NCBI GenBank assembly: GCA_038522635.1
Contig: JBCBJZ010000107.1
Span: forward strand, 1-13,535
Origin: JBCBJZ01 sp038522635
GTDB lineage: Bacteria; Pseudomonadota; Alphaproteobacteria; Rhizobiales; Hyphomicrobiaceae
Length of the DNA: 13,535 nt
Direction: 5' to 3'
Positions 7,324 to 13,535 of this stretch are shown here, one piece after another. How positions within the stretch are numbered: position 1 is the stretch's first letter; every line of letters starts with the position of its first letter. A program made the position numbers and the translations under genes. The notes under the pieces were generated by a model. It was given only the letters and a program-made list of their open reading frames with translations, had not been told where the DNA came from and made no database searches.

Positions 7324-7941
7324 ATGCAGGCGCCGGCCTCAACGACGGCCCCGGAACCACGCGATGCGCCCACGCAGGAAGATGAACTGCGGGCTGGGCT
7401 TTACAGCCTTTTGGCGTTCTCACTGTCGCGGCCGCTCGATGACGCCGGCTTGCGCATGCTGACACAACTGCAAGGCGATGCGTCGGCGCTGGGCCAAGCG
7501 ATAAGCAACGTCGCCGCCATCGCGCACCGGACGTCGCTCGAAAACGCCGCCGATGAATACCAGACCTTGTTCATCGGGATCGGGCGCGGCGAGTTCGTGC
7601 CCTACGCCTCCTACTACCTCACCGGCTTTTTGAACGAGAAGCCGCTCGCGAAGCTGCGCGAGGACATGGCGCGCCTTGGTGTGCGCCGCGATGACGAGAT
7701 GGCTGATCCGGAAGATCATATCGCCTCGCTGCTGGAGATGATGGCGGGCTTTATTTCCGGGGCGTTGCCGACGATGACGCTCGAAGAACAGCGCGGTTTC
7801 TACGAGGCGCACATCGGCCCCTGGGCGCACCACTTTTTCGCCGATCTGTCAGCGAGCGACCAGTCGCCGCTGTATGCCGCGCTCGGCCGGGTCGGCACCG
7901 AGTTTTTGCGCATCGAAGAGGATGCGTTTCGCATGATTTAG
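7324..7941 (+). CDS. TorD/DmsD-family molybdoenzyme chaperone
   Basis: The frame is open from 7192, but the ATG at 7324 is chosen because GGGAG (7309-7313) precedes it at 10 nt and the upstream residues are Arg-rich and look non-coding. The 205-residue product is an all-helical cytoplasmic chaperone of the TorD superfamily. Such proteins bind the Tat signal or apo-form of a molybdoenzyme until the cofactor is loaded. Marks of the family are 'EYQTLFIGIGRGEFVPYASYY' split over 78-98, 'LREDMARLGV' (111-120) and the hinge motif 'DPEDHIASLLEMM' (128-140). Its client is almost certainly the FDH catalytic subunit encoded two genes downstream. The first 18 residues are Pro/Ala/Thr-rich and probably disordered. 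Confidence 0.9.
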   Translation: MQAPASTTAPEPRDAPTQEDELRAGLYSLLAFSLSRPLDDAGLRMLTQLQGDASALGQAISNVAAIAHRTSLENAADEYQTLFIGIGRGEFVPYASYYLTGFLNEKPLAKLREDMARLGVRRDDEMADPEDHIASLLEMMAGFISGALPTMTLEEQRGFYEAHIGPWAHHFFADLSASDQSPLYAALGRVGTEFLRIEEDAFRMI

Positions 7942-7986
7942 CCTGCCCCACGCCGCGCGCTCGAGCCGGGGTCGAACTGGGCAGGC
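7941..7986 (+). other. Intra-operon inverted repeat after the torD-like gene
   Basis: GCCTGCCC (7941-7948) is perfectly complementary to GGGCAGGC (7979-7986), with a 30-base GC-rich loop. The left arm begins at the last base of the torD stop codon. There is no T-run, so it is not an intrinsic terminator; it could lower read-through or mark an RNA processing point between the chaperone and the structural genes. Confidence 0.35.
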
Positions 7987-8039
7987 GCAACGAGCCGAAG
8001 TGATGATGACGAGAATGGACGCGATATAGGAGAGACACC

Positions 8040-8243
8040 ATGGCCAAAGCAGACAAAGTCGAGAGGGCGGTCGCTGACCGTCGTGGGTTCCTGAAGTTGG
8101 TGGGCCTTGGAGCCGCTTCGGGTGGCGCCGCGATCGCCGCGGGGACAGGCGTTGCGCAGGCGGCTCCTGCCGAGCCCGCTGAGGATGGCTCGTATAGCGA
8201 GACCGCTCACGTGCGCACCTATTACGACCTAGCCCAATTCTAA
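8040..8243 (+). CDS. Formate dehydrogenase region Tat-target small protein
   Basis: This is a 67-residue protein with a strong AGGAGAG ribosome binding site (8028-8034). It is nearly all Tat signal: 'DRRGFLKLVGLG' (13-24) with the twin arginines R14-R15, a Gly/Ala-rich hydrophobic segment to about 38, and a likely cleavage point in 'VAQAAPA' (38-44). That leaves a mature part of only about 25 residues ending 'ETAHVRTYYDLAQF' (54-67). This architecture and tail match the conserved family annotated as 'formate dehydrogenase region TAT target' (TIGR02811, from memory), found between TorD-like and FDH alpha genes. Its function is unknown to me. It could be a periplasmic peptide partner of the enzyme, a membrane tether if uncleaved, or an export helper. 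Confidence 0.88.
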   Translation: MAKADKVERAVADRRGFLKLVGLGAASGGAAIAAGTGVAQAAPAEPAEDGSYSETAHVRTYYDLAQF

Positions 8244-8253
8244 ACGTTTGAGG

Positions 8254-8277
8254 GTCGCCGCCGTTTACGGCAGCGAC
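8254..8277 (+). other. Stem-loop upstream of the FDH alpha gene
   Basis: GTCGCCGCCG (8254-8263) and CGGCAGCGAC (8268-8277) form a 10-bp stem with one C-A mismatch and a TTTA loop, six bases before the GGAAGGA ribosome binding site (8284-8290). It could protect or punctuate the mRNA at the fdhA 5' side, so that fdhA is expressed at a different level from the small Tat protein. Confidence 0.4.
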
Positions 8278-8297
8278 GATCCGGGAAGGAAACAAGC

Positions 8298-11201
8298 ATG
8301 CTCAGGAAAAAGATGGGTGGGGCCGCCAAAGCCTCACGACTGTCAGCAAGCCTCGCAGCAAGCGGCACCGGCACGATCGATCGCCGGGCTTTTTTGCGCA
8401 ATTCAGGTCTTGCCGTTGGCGGTTTGACGGCGGCTGGCGCGCTCGCAGGTGGACGTGTCACACCGGCCCACGCGCAGGCAGCCAAAGGCGCCAAGATCGA
8501 CGTCAAAAAGACCGTCTGCACGCACTGCTCGGTCGGCTGCACCGTTCTTGCCGAAGTGCGCGAAGGCGTATGGATCGGCCAGGAGCCGGGCTTCGATAGC
8601 CCGTTCAACCTCGGTGCTCACTGTGCCAAGGGTGCTGCCGTCCGCGAGACCGCCCACGGCGAGCGCCGCCTCAAGTACCCGATGAAACTCGAAGGCGGTA
8701 CCTGGAAGCGCATTTCGTGGGATAGTGCCATCCAGGAAGTCGGCGACAAGATGCTCGAGATCCGCAAGGGATCAGGGCCTGACTCGGTTTACTGGCTCGG
8801 CTCGGCCAAACACTCCAACGAGCAAGCCTATCTGATGCGTAAGTTCGCGGCCTTCTGGGGCACGAACAACATCGACCACCAGGCGCGCATTTGCCACTCC
8901 ACAACGGTCGCCGGTGTGGCGAACACGTGGGGCTACGGCGCCATGACGAATTCCTACAACGACATCCACCGCTCCAAAGCGATCTTCCTGATCGGCGGGA
9001 ACCCGTCGGAAGCGCACCCGGTGTCGTTGCAGCACATCCTCAAAGCCAAAGAGCAGAACGCCTGTCAGCTGATCGTCTGCGATCCGCGCTTCACCCGCAC
9101 CGCGGCTCACGCGAACGAGTTCGTGCGCATGCGCCCGGGTACGGACGTGGCGCTGATCTGGGGCATCCTGTGGCACATCTTCGAAAACGGCTGGGAAGAC
9201 AAACAGTACATCAGCCAGCGCGTTTGGGGCCTCGACTTCATCCGCGAGGAAGTGGCGAAGTGGACGCCTGAAGAGACCGAGAAGGTCACGGGCGTGCCCG
9301 GCGCGCAGCTGCGCCGCGTTGCCAAAACCATGGCGACCAATAAGCCTGGCACCATCATCTGGTGCATGGGCGGCACGCAGCACACCAACGGCAACAACAA
9401 CACGCGCGCCTACTGCATCTTGCAGCTTGCGCTCGGCAACATCGGTGTGTCGGGTGGCGGCGCCAACATCTTCCGCGGCCACTGCAACGTGCAGGGTGCC
9501 ACGGATCTGGGCGTGCTGATGGATACGCTGCCGGGCTACTATGGCCTCTCAGCCGGCGCCTGGAAGCACTGGAGCCGCGTGTGGGATGTGTCCTACAAGG
9601 ACTACATGGTCGGGCGCTTCGCCGATAAGAAGATCATGAGCCGTCCGGGCATCCCGGTCAGTCGCTGGTTCGACGGCGTGCTGGAGAACAAAAAGAACTT
9701 CAGCCAGCCTGACAACATCAAGGCGATGGTGTTCTGGGGCCACGCGCCGAACTCGCAGACGCGCCTGCCCGACATGAAAAAGGCGATGGAGAAGCTCGAC
9801 CTGCTGGTCGTGATCGATCCTTACCCGACCATGTCGGCCGTGATGCACGACCGGAAGGATGGCACCTACCTGCTGCCGGCGACCACGCAGTTCGAAACGC
9901 GCGGCTCGGTGACAGCCTCCAACCGCTCGATCCAGTGGCGCGAACAGGTGATCAAGCCGTTCTTCGAAGCGCTGCCCGATCACACCATCATGTACAAGCT
10001 GGCGAAGAAGTTCGGCTTCGACAAAGAGATGTTCAAGAACATCAAGGTCGAGGGCGACGAACCGTTGGTCGAGGATGTGACGCGCGAGATCAACCGCGGC
10101 ATGTGGACGATCGGCTACACGGGTCAAAGCCCCGAGCGCATCAAGCTGCACATGGCCAACCAGTCGACGTTCGACAAGACCACGCTGCGCGCGAATGGCG
10201 GGCCGGCGAATGGCGACTACTACGGCATGCCTTGGCCGTCATGGGGCACGCCTGAGATGAAGCACCCGGGCACGCCGAACCTCTACGACGTGTCGTTGCC
10301 GGTGGCTGAAGGTGGCCTGACGTTCCGTGCGCGCTTCGGTGTTACGGCGCCGAAGGGCAAGTACTTCACGGGCGATGAAAACGCCGACAACCTGCTTGCC
10401 GATGGCGCCTATGCGGCGGGCTCCGAACTCAAGGACGGCTACCCTGAGTTCACCATGGCGTTCCTCAAAAAGCTCGGCTGGGACAAAGACCTGACCGACA
10501 AGGAACGTCAGACGATCGAAGGCATCGCGGGCGACAAGACCAACTGGAAGGTCGACCTCTCCGGCGGCATTCAACGCGTCGCCATCAAGCACGGCTGCGC
10601 GCCCTTCGGGAACGCCAAAGCTCGCACGGTGGTGTGGACGTTCCCCGATCCAGTGCCGCTGCACCGCGAGCCGCTCTACACGCCTCGCCGCGATCTCGTC
10701 GAGAAGTACGCGACCTACAAGGATAGGCGCCACCACCGTCTGCCGACGCTTTACGCATCGATCCAGGCGAAGGACTTCTCCAAAGAGTATCCGATCGTTC
10801 TGACCTCTGGCCGCCTCGTTGAATACGAGGGTGGCGGTGATGAGACCCGTTCGAACAAGTGGCTGGCTGAACTGCAGCAAACGATGTTCGTCGAGATCAA
10901 CCCGTTTGACGCCAACAACCTGTCGATCAAGGACGGTGAGACGGTCTGGGTCGAGGGGCCGGAGAAAGGCAAGGTCAAGGTGCAGGCCATGGTCACCGAT
11001 CGGGTGGGCCGCGGCGTCGCCTTCATGCCCTTCCACTTCGGCGGCTTCTTCCAGGGCAAGGACCTGCGCGGGAAGTACCCGAAAGGTGCCGACCCCTATG
11101 TGCTGGGTGAAGCGACCAACACGGCGCAGACCTACGGCTATGACGTGGTGACGCAAATGCAGGAAACGAAATCCACGCTTTGCAAAATCTGGAGGGCTTA
11201 A
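8298..11201 (+). CDS. fdhA: Formate dehydrogenase catalytic (alpha) subunit, periplasmic
   Basis: This 967-residue molybdopterin oxidoreductase oxidises formate to CO2. A Tat signal is at the N-terminus: 'DRRAFLRNSG' (28-37) with R29-R30, a hydrophobic segment, and a likely cleavage after 'PAHA' (56-59), so the enzyme acts in the periplasm. One [4Fe-4S] cluster is bound by C74, C77, C81 and C109 ('CTHCSVGC', 'AHCAKG'), with K111 between cluster and cofactor. The active site is 'ARICHSTTVAG' (196-206): C199 is a TGC codon where E. coli FdnG has selenocysteine, followed by the catalytic H200. The dinucleotide-binding C-terminal domain starts near residue 831 ('YPIVLTSGRLVEY'). The ribosome binding site is GGGAAGGA (8283-8290). 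Only 3 bases separate its stop from the beta gene start. Sequence does not tell molybdenum from tungsten. Confidence 0.96.
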   Translation: MLRKKMGGAAKASRLSASLAASGTGTIDRRAFLRNSGLAVGGLTAAGALAGGRVTPAHAQAAKGAKIDVKKTVCTHCSVGCTVLAEVREGVWIGQEPGFDSPFNLGAHCAKGAAVRETAHGERRLKYPMKLEGGTWKRISWDSAIQEVGDKMLEIRKGSGPDSVYWLGSAKHSNEQAYLMRKFAAFWGTNNIDHQARICHSTTVAGVANTWGYGAMTNSYNDIHRSKAIFLIGGNPSEAHPVSLQHILKAKEQNACQLIVCDPRFTRTAAHANEFVRMRPGTDVALIWGILWHIFENGWEDKQYISQRVWGLDFIREEVAKWTPEETEKVTGVPGAQLRRVAKTMATNKPGTIIWCMGGTQHTNGNNNTRAYCILQLALGNIGVSGGGANIFRGHCNVQGATDLGVLMDTLPGYYGLSAGAWKHWSRVWDVSYKDYMVGRFADKKIMSRPGIPVSRWFDGVLENKKNFSQPDNIKAMVFWGHAPNSQTRLPDMKKAMEKLDLLVVIDPYPTMSAVMHDRKDGTYLLPATTQFETRGSVTASNRSIQWREQVIKPFFEALPDHTIMYKLAKKFGFDKEMFKNIKVEGDEPLVEDVTREINRGMWTIGYTGQSPERIKLHMANQSTFDKTTLRANGGPANGDYYGMPWPSWGTPEMKHPGTPNLYDVSLPVAEGGLTFRARFGVTAPKGKYFTGDENADNLLADGAYAAGSELKDGYPEFTMAFLKKLGWDKDLTDKERQTIEGIAGDKTNWKVDLSGGIQRVAIKHGCAPFGNAKARTVVWTFPDPVPLHREPLYTPRRDLVEKYATYKDRRHHRLPTLYASIQAKDFSKEYPIVLTSGRLVEYEGGGDETRSNKWLAELQQTMFVEINPFDANNLSIKDGETVWVEGPEKGKVKVQAMVTDRVGRGVAFMPFHFGGFFQGKDLRGKYPKGADPYVLGEATNTAQTYGYDVVTQMQETKSTLCKIWRA

Positions 11202-11204
11202 ACC

Positions 11205-11798
11205 ATGGCTCGTATGAAGTTCCTCTGCGATGCGGAGCGCTGCATCGAATGCAACGCCTGTGTCACCGCGTGTAAGAACGAGCATGAGGTGCAGTGGGGT
11301 GTGAACCGTCGTCGCGTTGTGACGATCAACGACGGTAAGCCGGGCGAGCGCTCGATCTCGGTCGCCTGCATGCACTGTTCTGACGCGCCGTGCATGGCCG
11401 TGTGCCCGGTCGATTGCTTTTACCAGACCGACAATGGTGTGGTGCTGCACAACAAAGACCTGTGCATCGGCTGCGGCTACTGCTTCTACGCCTGCCCGTT
11501 CGGTGCGCCGCAGTACCCGAAGGTGTCGAACTTCGGCACCCGCGGGAAGATGGACAAGTGCACCTTCTGCGCTGGTGGCCCGGAGGAGAACACCTCCGAA
11601 GCTGAGTTCAAAAAGTACGGCCGTAACCGCCTCGCCGAAGGCAAGTTGCCGATCTGCGCGGAAATGTGCGCCACCAAAGCGCTCCTCGCGGGCGACGGCG
11701 ACACGGTCTCCGACATCTACCGCAAGCGCGTCGTGGGCCGTGGATTCGGCACCGGCGCCTGGGGTTGGGGCAAAGCTTATCCCGGCCAGCCGGGCTAA
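11205..11798 (+). CDS. fdh3B: Formate dehydrogenase beta subunit, four [4Fe-4S] clusters (FDH3 type)
   Basis: This 197-residue electron-transfer subunit carries electrons from the alpha subunit's cluster outwards. Cysteines group into four ferredoxin-like sets: C13-C16-C19-C23, C55-C58-C63-C67, C87-C90-C93-C97, and C119-C122-C151-C155, as in HybA/FdnH-type proteins, so four [4Fe-4S] clusters are expected. C8 and C71 are extra. It lacks a Tat signal and must be exported together with the alpha subunit. It also lacks the C-terminal transmembrane helix that anchors E. coli FdnH; the chain ends in a Gly/Trp-rich tail ('GTGAWGWGKAYPG', 183-195). GGAGGG (11191-11196) is the ribosome binding site, inside the end of fdhA. 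No gamma subunit gene follows. Confidence 0.95.
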   Translation: MARMKFLCDAERCIECNACVTACKNEHEVQWGVNRRRVVTINDGKPGERSISVACMHCSDAPCMAVCPVDCFYQTDNGVVLHNKDLCIGCGYCFYACPFGAPQYPKVSNFGTRGKMDKCTFCAGGPEENTSEAEFKKYGRNRLAEGKLPICAEMCATKALLAGDGDTVSDIYRKRVVGRGFGTGAWGWGKAYPGQPG

Positions 11799-11820
11799 GC
11801 GGCGCGACCGCCTCGCTCCG

Positions 11821-11837
11821 GCCCCGGTTTTCGGGGC
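11821..11837 (+). terminator. GC hairpin after FDH beta, possible weak terminator
   Basis: GCCCCG (11821-11826) and CGGGGC (11832-11837) form a perfect 6-bp stem with a GTTTT loop, 22 bases after the beta subunit stop. It is followed by a GC-rich stretch and then CTTTAA, so the T-run is too far for a classical intrinsic terminator. Partial termination or 3' end stabilisation is possible. Confidence 0.35.
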
Positions 11838-11879
11838 GCGGGGCGCGGCTTTAATGGGCGCCGCTGAGCGGGCGTGGTC

Positions 11880-12022
11880 CTGAGGGATCGGCCTGAACAG
11901 GGCCAGCACCAGACGGGCCGACCGGACAGGCCTGCCTTCGCGGACCCTTTGAGGTCTGCGAAACACAACGACACGTCTCGAAGACCGTCAACGCACATGC
12001 GTTGGCGGTCTTTGCTTTTACG
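11880..12022 (+). ncRNA. Candidate structured RNA or 3'UTR in the gap after FDH
   Basis: The 350-base gap 11799-12148 has no convincing gene. From about 11880 it can fold into successive stems: GGCCTG (11890-11895) with CAGGCC (11927-11932); a 10-bp stem TTCGCGGACC (11937-11946) with GGTCTGCGAA (11953-11962) with one G-T pair; and the terminator hairpin ending at 12012. Three helices in a row capped by a real terminator look like either a small RNA or a long structured 3'UTR of the formate dehydrogenase mRNA. I see no convincing promoter, and it lacks the signatures of SRP RNA or tmRNA. The 5' end is a guess. Confidence 0.25.
11981..12022 (+). terminator. Strong intrinsic terminator
   Basis: A 14-bp stem pairs 11981-11994 (AAGACCGTCAACGC) with 11999-12012 (GCGTTGGCGGTCTT) with a single T-G wobble and an ACAT loop, followed directly by TTTGCTTTTA. 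The T-run is on the plus side only, so it ends plus-strand transcription, 183 bases after the FDH beta stop. It ends either the FDH operon or a small RNA within the gap. Confidence 0.8.
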
Positions 12023-12148
12023 GCCTGTGCGGCAAGCGCTTAGCCCGACGCGTCGACCACCGCCCCAACGAACTGCAGCGAGCGCTACCTCATGTCATCG
12101 CTTTGAAGCGGTTGTGGACGCGGCACGCGTGCAGCTACCATCGCGGCC

Positions 12149-12547
12149 ATGACCGTCGCGACCCACCTCATGTTCCAAAACGGCCAAGCCGCCACAGCGC
12201 TCGATTTGTACCGCGCGGTATTCCCAGGTTTCGCCGTCATCTCGATCGCCAGGTACGGTCCTGACGACGCGGTGCCGGGCCAGATCAAAACCGCCGAAAT
12301 CGACTTTGCCGGTCACCGCTTGATCGTGATCGATAGCCCGATCTCCCACGCGTTCGACTTCACACCGTCGGTGTCGTTGTTCGTCAACTTCGCAGGCGTT
12401 GAGGAGCTGGACGATGCCTTCGACAAGCTGGCGGTTGACGGCGAGGTCCTGATGCCCCTGGGCGCCTACGGTTTCAGCGCGCGCTTCGGCTGGCTCACCG
12501 ATCGGTTCGGCGTGTCCTGGCAACTCAACCTGCCGACGTCTGCCTGA
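12149..12547 (+). CDS. VOC-family protein, PhnB / 3-demethylubiquinone methyltransferase-like
   Basis: This 132-residue cytoplasmic protein is of the vicinal oxygen chelate superfamily, PhnB-like branch (PF06983 type). The pattern fits: 'HLMFQNGQAATALDLYRAVF' spans about 6-25 (strand, then helix with A-L-D-L-Y), 'AEIDFAGHRLIVIDSP' (49-64), 'PSVSLFVNF' (73-81), then the second-half helix and 'GWLTDRFGVSWQLN' (114-127). Members bind small ligands or metals, but most have no assigned reaction, and the methyltransferase label of the family should not be taken as function. The metal residues of true glyoxalases are not evident. There is no clear ribosome binding site at the ATG. It lies after the strong terminator, so it is a separate unit from FDH. 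Confidence 0.8.
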   Translation: MTVATHLMFQNGQAATALDLYRAVFPGFAVISIARYGPDDAVPGQIKTAEIDFAGHRLIVIDSPISHAFDFTPSVSLFVNFAGVEELDDAFDKLAVDGEVLMPLGAYGFSARFGWLTDRFGVSWQLNLPTSA

Positions 12548-12558
12548 GGGCTACGAGA

Positions 12559-12639
12559 GCAGATCATCGGGCAAACGATCGGGATCACATTGGAGTTCAT
12601 CCGCGTCAGCTGGAATCACTCGCATCTTTCATGATCTGC
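12559..12639. other. Separated 9-bp inverted repeat upstream of the SDR gene
   Basis: GCAGATCAT (12559-12567) and ATGATCTGC (12631-12639) are exact reverse complements, 63 bases apart, in the 216-bp gap between the VOC and SDR genes. It could be paired binding sites for a regulator or the base of a long hairpin. I see nothing else firm in the gap. Confidence 0.3.
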
Positions 12640-12763
12640 CGTGCTGCAAAGCTCGCGCGCGGCCGGCAAAAAGAACGGAACCGGATCACAACTCCCCCAC
12701 GCTATCGCGCGTCGCACCCTCATACCCGGCGCGCGGCCTACAAATGAACACAGGAACCTTCCC

Positions 12764-13453
12764 ATGACCGCATCGACAGCCAAGACCCTTCTCATTACCG
12801 GCGCCTCGAGCGGCATCGGCGCGCAAACCGCCAGACAAGCCGTCAAGGCCGGCTGGAAGGTGGCGCTGGTCGCCCGTCGCGCTGACAAGTTGGACGATGT
12901 GGTGCGCGAACTCGGGAACGACAACGCCCTCGCGCTTTCCTGCGACGTCCAGAGCTTTGAGGACCAGACCGCCGCCGTGAAACGCACGCTCGACACGTTC
13001 GGCCGCTTGGATGCGGTGTTCGCGAACGCGGGGCGCGGCGGTGGGCCGGGCGGCTACAGCGAGGGTGACCCGGCGATGTGGCGCGACCTCATCCTCACCA
13101 ACATCTACGGTCTGGCGTTGACGATCCGTGCCAGTGCCGCGGCGCTCAAAGCCAGCAACGGCAGCCTCATCATCACCTCATCGATTGCCGGGCGGCGCAC
13201 GATCCCCGGCTCTGTCTACGGCATGACGAAGTGGGCCGCGACCGCGATCGGCAACAATGTGCGCGAGGAGTTCGCTGGCGCCGGTGTGCGGGTCACGCTG
13301 ATCGAGCCTGGCATGGTGGATACGCCCTTCTTCGATGAGGCGAAACCCAACGCCTTGAAGCCCGAAGACGTCGCCGCGACCGTGATGTTCGCGCTCGATA
13401 TGCCGGCACGCGGCAACATCAACGAGCTTGTGGTGGTGCCCACGAACCGGTGA
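12764..13453 (+). CDS. Short-chain dehydrogenase/reductase (SDR), classical type
   Basis: The frame opens at 12641, but the ATG at 12764 is preferred because AGGAA (12752-12756) lies 7 nt upstream and the fold begins there. The 229-residue NAD(P)-dependent oxidoreductase shows the cofactor motif 'TGASSGIG' (12-19), 'ARRADKL' (37-43; the basic residues after the second strand favour NADPH), 'CDV' (60-62), 'NAG' (88-90), N113 and the catalytic S139/S140, Y152 and K156 ('YGMTK'), then 'PGMVDTPFF' (182-190). The substrate cannot be predicted. Compared with typical 245-255-residue SDRs it is slightly short at the C-terminus, in the YdfG-like manner. Confidence 0.9.
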   Translation: MTASTAKTLLITGASSGIGAQTARQAVKAGWKVALVARRADKLDDVVRELGNDNALALSCDVQSFEDQTAAVKRTLDTFGRLDAVFANAGRGGGPGGYSEGDPAMWRDLILTNIYGLALTIRASAAALKASNGSLIITSSIAGRRTIPGSVYGMTKWAATAIGNNVREEFAGAGVRVTLIEPGMVDTPFFDEAKPNALKPEDVAATVMFALDMPARGNINELVVVPTNR

Positions 13454-13511
13454 GGCTGCTGCGGCCGATGATCTAATCTTAAGGGCAGAGCAACTTTAGA
13501 GTTCATCTTTC

Positions 13512-13535
13512 GCTTCAGGCGGTTCCACCTGAAGC
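13512..13535. repeat. Hairpin at window edge
   Basis: GCTTCAGG (13512-13519) and CCTGAAGC (13528-13535) form a perfect 8-bp stem around CGGTTCCA, with further inner pairing possible across one mismatch. It lies 59 bases after the SDR stop and runs to the last base of the window, so flanks cannot be judged. It may be the SDR terminator stem or a copy of a dispersed intergenic palindrome. Confidence 0.45.

Noticed and set aside
8889..8900. Selenocysteine at the FDH active site
   Set aside because: The catalytic codon at 8892-8894 is TGC, not TGA, so the enzyme is a cysteine form.
10239..11966. A 575-residue open frame on the minus strand, antisense to fdhA and the beta gene
   Set aside because: It overlaps two unmistakable conserved genes, its translation is Arg/Val/His-rich with no domain, and long antisense frames are common in GC-rich coding DNA.
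11880..12022. SRP (4.5S) RNA, tmRNA or RNase P RNA in the gap after FDH
   Set aside because: The conserved SRP GGAAG apical loop, tmRNA tRNA-like ends and RNase P core motifs are all absent.
1..13535. CRISPR array, transposon ends, toxin-antitoxin pair or defence island
   Set aside because: No regularly spaced repeats, transposase or integrase motifs, or paired small toxin/antitoxin genes were seen on either strand.

Overview
The window is GC-rich and densely coded, and reads as a chromosomal segment of an alphaproteobacterium, probably of the order Hyphomicrobiales (Rhizobiales). This placement rests on the MoaA protein, which looks strongly alphaproteobacterial, on the FDH3-type formate dehydrogenase set, and on the weak start signals with GTG or TTG starts and ATGA stop/start overlaps. 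No tRNA, rRNA, CRISPR array, insertion sequence or phage gene is visible.

Layout. (1) 1-2712, plus strand: the 3' part of a large membrane-anchored protein of unknown function, coupled by a 4-bp overlap to a YbjQ/UPF0145-like protein, then a 59-residue two-helix membrane protein and a doubtful small single-helix ORF. (2) 2697-2799: a 26-bp tandem repeat and an 11-C tract. (3) 2800-4338, minus strand: a GT39/ArnT-like polytopic glycosyltransferase. (4) 4550-5922, plus strand: a DPM1/ArnC-like GT2 glycosyltransferase overlapping pyrE (orotate phosphoribosyltransferase). The two glycosyltransferases probably form a lipid-linked sugar pathway, the GT2 making a polyprenyl-phosphate sugar on the cytoplasmic face and the GT39 using it on the periplasmic face. 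(5) 6007-7119, minus strand: moaA, the first enzyme of molybdenum cofactor synthesis. (6) 7324-11798, plus strand: a formate dehydrogenase operon of a TorD-family chaperone, a 67-residue Tat-signal protein, the catalytic molybdenum (or tungsten) subunit with Cys in the catalytic position, and a four-cluster iron-sulfur subunit. (7) 11799-12148: a structured intergenic region ending in a strong intrinsic terminator. (8) 12149-13453, plus strand: a PhnB-like VOC protein and a short-chain dehydrogenase. A hairpin lies at the window edge.

The main functional theme is molybdoenzyme biology. moaA supplies cofactor and is divergent from the operon encoding the chaperone, Tat-exported catalytic subunit and electron-transfer subunit of a periplasmic formate dehydrogenase. 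A near-perfect palindrome lies between the two transcription units. No cytochrome b (gamma) subunit follows the beta subunit, so the route of electrons to the quinone pool or to periplasmic cytochromes is not explained by this window.

I found no clearly new multi-gene system. The best leads are the tiny Tat-signal protein of the formate dehydrogenase operon, the missing gamma subunit, the moaA/FDH palindrome, and a possible structured RNA or 3'UTR downstream of the operon.
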